From positions 1-13,770 of the forward strand of contig JAVBJW010000045.1 of the NCBI GenBank assembly GCA_031546805.1: a stretch of DNA of 13,770 nucleotides, read 5' to 3'. Positions 7,748 through 13,770 of the stretch are shown here, piece by piece. Under the pieces are notes generated by a model. It was given only the letters and a program-made list of their open reading frames with translations. It ran no database searches and was not told the origin of the DNA. This stretch comes from Mesenet sp031546805 (GTDB taxonomy: Bacteria > Pseudomonadota > Alphaproteobacteria > Rickettsiales > Anaplasmataceae). A program made the translations under genes and the position numbers. Position 1 is the first letter of the stretch. Each line of letters opens with the position of its first letter.

Positions 7748-8716
7748 GTGTACATTAAAAATTCTATAATATTGTTTATTTTGACAATTTTGATATTTGT
7801 TAATAATACACATGCATTAGAAAAAAGATTTATCAATATAGGTACTGGTTCAATCACAGGTATTTATTACCCTATTGGTAGTACAATATGCAAATTTCTT
7901 ATGAAAAATAGTCACAGTGATACAGAAAAAATCATATGTTCGGTTGCCTCTACAACTGGTGGTGCATATAATATAAATGCAATGCGTAACAATGATATCG
8001 ATGTTGGTATTGCCCAATCTGATTGGGAATACAATGCTTATTATGGTCAAGGAATTTTTAAATCAAAGCCAATGCAAGATTTAAGACTTCTGCTTTCAAT
8101 GCACAAAGAATATCTTACACTTGTTGCAAGAAAGGATTCTAATATTAATTCAGTCAGTGATATCAAGGGTAAAAAGGTAAATATAGGGGCGCCAGGAACA
8201 GGAATAAGGGGGATGATGGTGGCACTTATGGATGTAAACGGCTGGACAAAAAAGGATTTTTCTGTAGCTTCAGAACTAAAAACATCTGAACAGGCACAGG
8301 CATTATGTGATCACAAGATAGACGTAATGGCAGATGTAATTGGGCATCCAAATGGCGCTATTCAGGAAGTAACGTATTCTTGCGATACTGTATTTATTCC
8401 TATAGACGATGAGAATATAAAAAAACTACAAGAAAAATACCCTTATTATAGTTTTGGAATAATTCCAGGGAATATATATAAAGGCAATCCACAGGATACA
8501 AAAACTATTGCTGTTAAAGCATCTCTTTTGGCAAAATCTGATCTTGATGAAAGCATTGCATACGAGATCGTAAAAAATGTAATGAATAATTTAGATGAGT
8601 TTAAAAACTTAAGTGGAGCGTTAAACAATTTGCAAAAAGAAGAGATGGCAAAAGAGAATTTTGTACCACTTCATAGTGGAGCAAAAAAGTATTATCAAGA
8701 AAATGAATCTAAATAA
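7748..8716 (+). CDS. TAXI-family TRAP transporter solute-binding protein
   Basis: The 322-residue product is a periplasmic substrate receptor of the TAXI type (TRAP-associated extracytoplasmic immunogenic protein). Residues 1-23 form a signal peptide: a short positive start, a hydrophobic core IILFILTILIFV, and a likely cleavage after THA. The mature protein begins with the TAXI hallmark FINIGTGSITGIYYPIG. It also contains DVGIAQSD (85-92) and the conserved DIKGKKVNIGAPGTGIRG region (about 138-155), all typical of the family. I chose GTG at 7748, which has a TAAGG Shine-Dalgarno-like sequence 5 nt upstream and gives a normal signal peptide; a TTG at 7712 would overlap tpiA and add 12 polar residues. 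The stop overlaps the tsaD start by 14 nt. No TRAP membrane subunit lies in the window, so the transporter partner must be encoded elsewhere. The substrate is unknown. Confidence 0.88.
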   Translation: MYIKNSIILFILTILIFVNNTHALEKRFINIGTGSITGIYYPIGSTICKFLMKNSHSDTEKIICSVASTTGGAYNINAMRNNDIDVGIAQSDWEYNAYYGQGIFKSKPMQDLRLLLSMHKEYLTLVARKDSNINSVSDIKGKKVNIGAPGTGIRGMMVALMDVNGWTKKDFSVASELKTSEQAQALCDHKIDVMADVIGHPNGAIQEVTYSCDTVFIPIDDENIKKLQEKYPYYSFGIIPGNIYKGNPQDTKTIAVKASLLAKSDLDESIAYEIVKNVMNNLDEFKNLSGALNNLQKEEMAKENFVPLHSGAKKYYQENESK

Positions 8717-9728
8717 AGTTGTTTTAGCTATAGAAACAAGTTGCGATGAAACTGCAGTGGCAATTGTTAAAAGTAATAGACAGATTCTAGCTCATGAAAT
8801 TTTATCACAACAAGAGCACAAAGCATATGGTGGTGTATTTCCAGAAGTTGCATCACGTGCTCATATGGACAATCTGGAGCGTTTAACAGAACAAGCGATG
8901 AAAAAATCGTTTTTAGAATTTTGTGATTTAGATGCAATTGCAGTAACTGCAGGACCAGGGTTAATAGGAGGATTAATTGTAGGATTGATGATGGCAAAAG
9001 CAATAGCAAGTGTTGCGAACAAACCATTTATTGCCGTTAATCACTTAGAAGCTCATGCTCTTGTTGTACGATTATTACATACGGTAGAATTCCCTTTTTT
9101 ACTTTTAATTATATCAGGTGGACATTGTCAATTCCTAGTCGCACAAGATGTTGGTAAATATATTCAACTTGGTACAACGCTTGATGATTCACTGGGAGAA
9201 ACATTTGATAAAGTAGCTAAAATGCTAGGTCTTGAATATCCTGGAGGCCCTATTATCGAAAAAAAAGCTATAAAGGGAGATAGCAAAAAATTTAATTTTC
9301 CACGAGCACTTATCAGACGTCCTGGTTGTGACTTTTCATTTTCTGGAATAAAAACATCAGTGAGAAATTTAATACAAAAAATTACAATAAATGAGGATAG
9401 TACATGTGATATATGCGCTTCATTTCAAGAATGTGTGAGTGATATATTAATAGATAGAATCGATAATGCTTGCAATATGCTTAAATCACTAAGAATACAG
9501 GTAAACAACTTTGTTGTAACAGGAGGGGTTGCAGCAAACAATTTTCTGAGGGGTAAATTGGAAAAATGTGCGTTACAAAACAATTTGAATATATTTTTTC
9601 CTCCAAATAATTTATGTACCGATAACGCTATTATGGTTGGATGGGCTGGAATTGAGCGTTTACAAAAGAATCTCACAAACTCACTTGACTTTCCACCAAA
9701 AGCAAGGTGGCCACTAGAGAATTTATAA
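8703..9728 (+). CDS. tsaD: tRNA threonylcarbamoyladenosine transferase TsaD
   Basis: The 341-residue ASKHA-fold protein is the catalytic subunit of the t6A37 complex. With TsaB and TsaE it transfers the threonylcarbamoyl group made by TsaC to A37 of tRNAs that read ANN codons. Visible features are AIETSCDETAVAI (9-21), the nucleotide-binding start; GGVFPEVASRAH (43-54); the metal-binding NHLEAH with H114 and H118; IISGGHCQF (136-144); DDSLGETFDKVAKMLGLEYPGGP (161-183); and CTDNAIMVGWAG (305-316), with D307 as the third metal ligand. An earlier TTG at 8661 would add 14 residues unlike the family, so ATG 8703 is used, giving a 14-nt overlap with the TAXI gene and suggesting coupled translation. 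The trmB start codon follows its stop after one base. Confidence 0.96.
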   Translation: MNLNKVVLAIETSCDETAVAIVKSNRQILAHEILSQQEHKAYGGVFPEVASRAHMDNLERLTEQAMKKSFLEFCDLDAIAVTAGPGLIGGLIVGLMMAKAIASVANKPFIAVNHLEAHALVVRLLHTVEFPFLLLIISGGHCQFLVAQDVGKYIQLGTTLDDSLGETFDKVAKMLGLEYPGGPIIEKKAIKGDSKKFNFPRALIRRPGCDFSFSGIKTSVRNLIQKITINEDSTCDICASFQECVSDILIDRIDNACNMLKSLRIQVNNFVVTGGVAANNFLRGKLEKCALQNNLNIFFPPNNLCTDNAIMVGWAGIERLQKNLTNSLDFPPKARWPLENL

Positions 9729-9729
9729 T

Positions 9730-10365
9730 ATGCTTACTGAATCAAATAATATTAAATCATTTTCTAGAAGAGCAACCCTCAAGGAAGGTGATAAAAAATT
9801 ATTGGATAAATATATAGTTGAAAATAATAAAATAGAAAGTTTACAAAAAAGAATCTGGTTGGATATTGGTTTTGGCAGTGGTGAGAATACTATCTCTCAA
9901 GCAATGGGAGATCAAGATGTAGTGATTATAGGATGTGAACCATATCTTAAGGGAGTATCTTCTTTATTAAAAAAAATAGAACAAAATAATATAAAAAATA
10001 TCTTGATATGGCCAGATGATGTCAAAAAACTAATAATTAATATTACAGACTACACTTTAGAAAAGGTATTTATACTTTTTCCTGATCCATGGCAAAAGAG
10101 GCCACATAACAAAAGAAGATTAGTCAGTACTGATTTCTTAAAATTTCTTGCAGGAAAGATGATTTCAAAAGGAGAAATAATTATGTCTACTGATTACCAT
10201 AAATATGCAAAATGGATGGAAGAGCAAATCAAAAAAAGTAACGTATTTACTTATACTAAAATTAGTGAAGATGAGATTGACTATTACACCAAAACGAAAT
10301 ACCATAAAAAAGCAATAGAAGAAGAAAATGCAGTAGAGTTTTTTAAGCTAATTTATGATTGCTAA
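9730..10365 (+). CDS. trmB: tRNA (guanine-N7-)-methyltransferase TrmB
   Basis: The 211-residue SAM-dependent enzyme forms m7G at position 46 of the tRNA variable loop. The N-terminal SFSRRATL (10-17) matches the family's RSFxRR region. The SAM loop is LDIGFGSGENT (44-54), with the acidic ribose-binding residue in GCEPY (68-72). The diagnostic catalytic block FPDPWQKRPHNKRRLV spans 117-132, and STDYHKYAKWM (153-163) and TKYHKKAIEE near the C-terminus correspond to the tRNA-contacting TKFE region. Length is normal for the compact bacterial form. Only one base separates it from tsaD, and its last 11 nt overlap the DUF721 gene, so it is an internal cistron of the operon. Confidence 0.95.
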   Translation: MLTESNNIKSFSRRATLKEGDKKLLDKYIVENNKIESLQKRIWLDIGFGSGENTISQAMGDQDVVIIGCEPYLKGVSSLLKKIEQNNIKNILIWPDDVKKLIINITDYTLEKVFILFPDPWQKRPHNKRRLVSTDFLKFLAGKMISKGEIIMSTDYHKYAKWMEEQIKKSNVFTYTKISEDEIDYYTKTKYHKKAIEEENAVEFFKLIYDC

Positions 10366-10690
10366 GTATAGAGGTCCGCAAAAATTAAAGTCAATTGTAG
10401 AAAGTTGTGCTTTCAAATGCACAAAAAAAGAAACAAGTAGAATTGAAATTCGTCTTTTATTAAATTGGAAAAATATTGTTGGCCAAGAAATATCTGAGGC
10501 AAGCCAACCAGAAAAAGTTATATTCTCTCAAAATTCAAACTCTGGCATACTTTATTTGCTAGTAACAAATAGCAGTATGGCCTTGCAAATCCAGCATTTA
10601 AGTTTATTGATAGTAGAAAAAATTGCTGTTTTTTTTGGTTATAAAGCAGTTTATGGTATTAAAATTAAACAAAGACCAATTTATGGATAA
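10355..10690 (+). CDS. DUF721 / DciA-like protein, candidate replicative helicase loader
   Basis: The 111-residue protein shows the DUF721 pattern: LLLNWKNIVGQEISEASQPEKV (35-55; W38, G43 and P52 are the hallmark positions), then a strand GILYLLVTNSSMALQIQHL (64-82) corresponding to the family's hydrophobic strand, Ser-rich turn and Ala-x-(E/Q) helix, and a final amphipathic helix and strand ending GIKIKQRP. DUF721 is the core of DciA, the ancestral bacterial loader of DnaB helicase. Here almost nothing lies beyond this core, so the disordered extension present in several studied DciA proteins is absent. The ATG overlaps the trmB end by 11 nt. Assignment to the DUF721 family is fairly secure; the loader role is inference from the family. 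Confidence 0.8.
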   Translation: MIAKYRGPQKLKSIVESCAFKCTKKETSRIEIRLLLNWKNIVGQEISEASQPEKVIFSQNSNSGILYLLVTNSSMALQIQHLSLLIVEKIAVFFGYKAVYGIKIKQRPIYG

Positions 10691-10842
10691 TGAGAGGTTT
10701 TGCTTGCTCACAGGAGTAAAGAAAGAAAGTTTCAGTAGATAGAATATTTGGTGCTGGAAATAAGATGAGATAGTACAAAATATAATTGATTTATTTTCTT
10801 CTGTCTTTTAGTATTAAAGCTTATAGAAGTAAATGAGTTTGA
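10691..10842. other. Intergenic gap between DUF721 gene and dnaQ
   Basis: These 152 bases hold no open frame with coding character and no clear hairpin-plus-T-run terminator. A possible dnaQ promoter lies at 10786-10814. An ATG at 10833 opens only a five-codon frame that ends just inside dnaQ. Confidence 0.5.
10786..10814 (+). promoter_or_regulatory. Weak putative promoter for dnaQ-smpB-gpmI
   Basis: TTGATT (10786-10791) and TAGTAT (10809-10814) have an ideal 17-nt spacing, each matching 4 of 6 consensus positions. It lies 28 nt upstream of the dnaQ GTG, in the only sizeable gap of the plus-strand gene run. Confidence 0.33.
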
Positions 10843-11553
10843 GTGAGTAAATTAAGAGAGATAGTACTTGATACTGAAACAACAGGTCTTGACACTGGGT
10901 CTGGCCATAGGATTATTGAAATAGGGTGTGTAGAGTTAATAAATAGAGTTCGTAGCGGTGCTGTTTTTCATGAATATATAAACCCTTGCAGAGATATTCC
11001 ATATCACTCTACAAAAATCCATGGCATTACTGAAGAGGTTTTAAGAGATAAGCCTATATTTGCAAAAGTAGCACAAAAATTCATCGATTTTATATCTGAC
11101 AGTATATTAATTATACATAATGCAGAGTTCGACTTAAAATTTATCAATATGGAACTCAGCAAGTTAAACAGTAACTTTGTTTTCTCCAATATAGTGGTTG
11201 ATACTCTGGTTATGGCAAGAAAAAAATTCATTGGTTCCTCTGTTTCTTTAGATGCATTATGTAAGCGTTTTAATATTTCACTAGAAAAAAGGGAAGTTCA
11301 TGGAGCGTTAGTAGATGCTGAGCTATTAGCAGACGTATATGTTGAAATGACAGGAGGTTTACAGATTTCTTTTTTTCATAATGAAGAGCAAATAGCCGAT
11401 AAAGCATTTGAAGATAATAATGCTTTTACAAGCAAAAAATACCGTCAACCACGAGATTATTTTGTTAATGAAGAGGAAATTAATGTTCATAGAGAATTTT
11501 TAAAAAAAATTAAAAATCCAATTTGGGCAAAAAAATTGAAGCAGATTAATTAA
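10843..11553 (+). CDS. dnaQ: DNA polymerase III epsilon subunit DnaQ (3'-5' proofreading exonuclease)
   Basis: The 236-residue DEDDh exonuclease removes mis-inserted nucleotides behind the replicative polymerase. Exo I is LDTETTGLD with D10 and E12, Exo II is HNAEFD with D97, and Exo III is HGALVDAE with H153 and D158, so all five catalytic residues are present. Right after the catalytic domain, QISFF (174-178) fits the pentapeptide that binds the beta sliding clamp. The remaining charged tail (about 180-236) would link to the polymerase alpha subunit. The GTG start is used because it begins seven residues before the first motif strand; the nearby ATG at 10833 is out of frame. A 55-nt gap separates it from smpB. 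Confidence 0.95.
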   Translation: MSKLREIVLDTETTGLDTGSGHRIIEIGCVELINRVRSGAVFHEYINPCRDIPYHSTKIHGITEEVLRDKPIFAKVAQKFIDFISDSILIIHNAEFDLKFINMELSKLNSNFVFSNIVVDTLVMARKKFIGSSVSLDALCKRFNISLEKREVHGALVDAELLADVYVEMTGGLQISFFHNEEQIADKAFEDNNAFTSKKYRQPRDYFVNEEEINVHREFLKKIKNPIWAKKLKQIN

Positions 11554-11608
11554 AGCAATATAAAGTAGAAAGTCTTATTCTTAAATTGCAACAATCTTAT
11601 CAAAGGCC

Positions 11609-12049
11609 ATGGAAATAATAGTAGAAAATAAAAAAGCCAGATTTAACTTTTTTATCCTAGAAGAATTAGAAGCAGGAATAGTTTTAACTGGAAGCGAAGT
11701 AAAATCGCTTAGGCAAAAAAAAGTTAATTTATCTGATGCATATGTTACTGAAAAAAGTGCAGAAATGTGGTTAAATAACATGCATATTTCAGAATATAAA
11801 TCTGCAACCCGTTTTAATCATAGCCCTAAAAGAGCACGCAAATTACTTTTGCATAGAAAGCAAATAAACAAATTAATTGGTAAAGTGAAAATTGGTGGTA
11901 TTACAATTATACCATTGTCATTATATTTTAATGATAAAGGAATAGCTAAAGTAAAAATTGCTATTGTCAAAGGTAAAAAGCTCTATGATAAAAGAGAGGC
12001 GATTAAACAAAGAGAGTGGACAAGAGAAAAAAATAGGTTAAATAAATAA
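11609..12049 (+). CDS. smpB: SsrA-binding protein SmpB
   Basis: The 146-residue protein binds tmRNA and brings it to ribosomes stalled at mRNA ends. Features in order: ENKKARFNFFILEELEAGIVLTGSEVKSLR (6-35), the OB-fold start with the invariant GSEVKS; NLSDAYV (40-46); the family hallmark NHSPKRARKLLLHRKQI (70-86); and KGKKLYDKRE (121-130), followed by the basic tail IKQREWTREKNR, which folds into the decoding centre in place of an mRNA. The length is normal, allowing for a slightly short tail. The ATG matches the family N-terminus. gpmI starts 17 nt after its stop, so the two are probably co-transcribed. The tmRNA gene itself is not in the window. Confidence 0.97.
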   Translation: MEIIVENKKARFNFFILEELEAGIVLTGSEVKSLRQKKVNLSDAYVTEKSAEMWLNNMHISEYKSATRFNHSPKRARKLLLHRKQINKLIGKVKIGGITIIPLSLYFNDKGIAKVKIAIVKGKKLYDKREAIKQREWTREKNRLNK

Positions 12050-12066
12050 AAAATATAGTTAGGAAG

Positions 12067-13557
12067 ATGTCTATTCAGTCAGTTGTTTTATGCATACTTG
12101 ATGGTTGGGGAAATGGTAAAAATAGCAAATATAATGCTATCAGTAGTGTACATAAACCTTGTTGGAATTTAATTACCAAAAATTATCCAGTATGTAGCTT
12201 ATCTACTAGTGGTTTAGACGTTGGACTTCCTGAAGGACAGATGGGTAATTCGGAAGTTGGCCATATGAATATTGGCAGTGGTCGGATAGTTATGCAAAGT
12301 TTGCAGCGTATTAATCAAAGAATAAAAGAAAATGAAGCTTTGCTGGGTTTTATTCATAATTTTAAAAAAAGAAATGGTGTTTGTCACATCGTAGGTCTTG
12401 TATCTGATGGTGGTGTTCATTCTCACCAAAAACATATATCTGAGCTTGCAGAAGTGATATCTAATGCAGGTATAGAAGTTGCTATTCATGCCTTTCTTGA
12501 TGGTAGGGATACTTTGCCTAAGTCTGCGGTAAAATATATTACAGTATTAGAGGATGATATAAAGCACCTTAACAATGTTAAAATAACTACTGTTGGTGGG
12601 CGTTACTATGGTATGGATCGTGATAACCGCCTAGAGCGTACAGCTAGAGCTTATGACGCAATAGCATTTGCTCAAGGAACACGTTATAACGATGCTCTTT
12701 CATTAATAAATGATAGTTATAAAAATAATATTACTGATGAATTTATTGAACCAGGTGTAATAGGCAATTTTAATGGTATAAATGAGGAAGATAGTATTTT
12801 AATAGCTAATTTTCGTGCTGATAGAGTGATTCAACTTGCAAATGCATTACTTGGCAAAATAGAAATATGTCAGCCAATAAAATTTTCCTCAATACTTGGT
12901 ATGACAGAGTATAATTTAGATATTCCGTACTTATTTTCTCCTCTTAGTTTTAACAATACGCTTGGTCAAGTTATCTCTGATTGCGGATTTAAGCAACTGC
13001 GTATCGCTGAAACTGAAAAATATGCTCATGTAACATTTTTTTTTAATTGTGGTAAAAAAGAGCCTTTTTCAGGTGAAGAGAGGGTATTAGTCCCATCTCC
13101 ACAAGTTGCAACTTATGACTTAAAGCCAGAGATGTCAGCTTTTGAATTAACTGAATTACTTATCAGTCATATTAATTCTCAAAAGTTTAGACTAGTAGTA
13201 GTTAATTATGCTAATGCTGATATGGTTGGCCATACAGGAAATATAGATGCAGCTAAACAAGCTATTTTGACTATTGATAAATGTTTAGGAAAAGTACTGA
13301 ATGCTATTCAAAAATTAAGCAATACAGCCCTTATAATTACTGCAGATCATGGTAATGCTGAAGATATGTTTAGCGAAGAAAGCCGTATGCCAAATACTGC
13401 TCATACACTAAATACTGTGCCATTTGTCATTTATACTGATCCTAAAAAAAGTATACCACTAAGAAATGGCAGTTTATGTGATATTGCACCAACAGTGTTA
13501 GAGTTATTAAAGATGAATAAACCAATAGAGATGACAGGAAAGTCACTTATACTATAG
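12067..13557 (+). CDS. gpmI: 2,3-bisphosphoglycerate-independent phosphoglycerate mutase GpmI
   Basis: The 496-residue Mn-dependent enzyme interconverts 3- and 2-phosphoglycerate without the bisphosphoglycerate cofactor. It belongs to the alkaline phosphatase superfamily. D12 (CILDGWG) and the phosphoserine nucleophile S62 (QMGNSEVGHMN) fall at the same numbers as in the Geobacillus enzyme. The substrate-domain motifs VSDGGVHSH (112-120), DGRDT (145-149) and GRYYGMDRDNRLERT (178-192) are present. The second metal-site set is D385 and H389 (NADMVGHTGN), D427 and H428 (TADHGN), and H446 (NTAHTLNT). Nothing essential is missing. AGGA at 12061-12064 is a strong Shine-Dalgarno core but sits only 2 nt from the ATG. 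It is the last intact gene of the plus-strand run. Confidence 0.98.
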   Translation: MSIQSVVLCILDGWGNGKNSKYNAISSVHKPCWNLITKNYPVCSLSTSGLDVGLPEGQMGNSEVGHMNIGSGRIVMQSLQRINQRIKENEALLGFIHNFKKRNGVCHIVGLVSDGGVHSHQKHISELAEVISNAGIEVAIHAFLDGRDTLPKSAVKYITVLEDDIKHLNNVKITTVGGRYYGMDRDNRLERTARAYDAIAFAQGTRYNDALSLINDSYKNNITDEFIEPGVIGNFNGINEEDSILIANFRADRVIQLANALLGKIEICQPIKFSSILGMTEYNLDIPYLFSPLSFNNTLGQVISDCGFKQLRIAETEKYAHVTFFFNCGKKEPFSGEERVLVPSPQVATYDLKPEMSAFELTELLISHINSQKFRLVVVNYANADMVGHTGNIDAAKQAILTIDKCLGKVLNAIQKLSNTALIITADHGNAEDMFSEESRMPNTAHTLNTVPFVIYTDPKKSIPLRNGSLCDIAPTVLELLKMNKPIEMTGKSLIL

Positions 13558-13770
13558 TATACTAAATCAAGAATTCAACAACGCAAGTTCAAGTTATGAT
13601 GCACCAGATGAGCAGCTATATGATATAAGTACAGAGCCGCAATTAAAACATTATAAAGTAAGTTGAGAAAAATATGTTAATCTGTTTTAAATTTTACAAA
13701 AAACTTTCAAAAAACTGCAAAATTATGCTTCCATGGTTGTGAGTGCATATGGTATAAAGAGAGTACCAGT
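13535..13770 (+). pseudogene. Possible decayed coding region at right edge
   Basis: In the frame that starts at 13535, beginning inside the end of gpmI, only two stops occur up to the window edge: TGA at 13664 and TAA at 13688. The first piece (43 codons) has no start codon other than ATA and includes YDAPDEQLYDISTEPQ. The last piece, from 13691, includes KKLQNYASMVVSAYGIKRVP and stays open to the end. In such A+T-rich DNA more stops would be expected by chance, and the residue composition looks protein-like. It could be a decayed gene, or the last piece could be the true start of a gene continuing outside (ATG 13733 is available). I do not recognise a family. Confidence 0.3.

Noticed and set aside
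8767..9027. 86-codon minus-strand open frame inside tsaD
   Set aside because: It lies wholly within a clearly conserved gene on the other strand and encodes a leucine-rich sequence typical of antisense shadow frames.
12214..12489. 91-codon minus-strand open frame inside gpmI
   Set aside because: It is a shadow of the gpmI metal-binding and substrate regions and shows no recognisable motif.
13674..13742. 22-codon frame from ATG 13674 ending in TGA
   Set aside because: It is too short, has no ribosome binding site, and an overlapping frame has more protein-like composition.
13749..13768. Short inverted repeat TGGTA ... TACCA near the right edge
   Set aside because: Five-base arms with a 9-base loop occur often by chance, and no T-run follows.

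Overview
The window is very A+T-rich DNA that best fits an obligate intracellular alphaproteobacterium of the order Rickettsiales, most likely Wolbachia. The reasons are compact housekeeping genes with lysine-, asparagine- and isoleucine-rich proteins, few Shine-Dalgarno sites, short intergenic gaps, a decaying IS5-type transposase, and an orphan TAXI-type solute-binding protein. The genus call is inference from protein style and gene content. I could not run a search, and species or supergroup cannot be assigned.

Layout. Bases 1-384 hold the frameshifted, stop-interrupted C-terminal half of an IS5-family transposase, followed by about 200 bases without a supportable gene. Four genes follow on the minus strand, read from right to left: ksgA (16S rRNA dimethyltransferase), alaS (alanyl-tRNA synthetase), a small two-helix membrane protein of unknown function, and ligA (NAD-dependent DNA ligase). 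A divergent promoter region at about 6804-6923 separates them from the plus-strand genes.

The plus strand starts with tRNA-Thr(UGU), then a tightly packed set: tpiA, a TAXI-family periplasmic binding protein, tsaD (t6A tRNA modification), trmB (m7G46 tRNA methylation) and a DUF721/DciA-like gene. Gaps of 1-24 nt or short overlaps join them and I see no terminator between them, so they are probably one transcript. After a 152-nt gap come dnaQ (DNA polymerase III proofreading subunit), smpB (trans-translation) and gpmI (cofactor-independent phosphoglycerate mutase). The last 213 bases contain a reading frame that looks like decayed coding sequence.

Together the genes serve core information processing (rRNA and tRNA modification, aminoacylation, ribosome rescue, replication, proofreading and ligation) and two triose-phosphate steps of glycolysis/gluconeogenesis. 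I found no CRISPR array, toxin-antitoxin pair, defence island or clearly new system. The points most worth a second look are the minimal DciA-like candidate helicase loader, the orphan TAXI receptor inside a tRNA-modification operon, the unknown membrane protein between alaS and ligA, and the possible decayed gene at the right edge.
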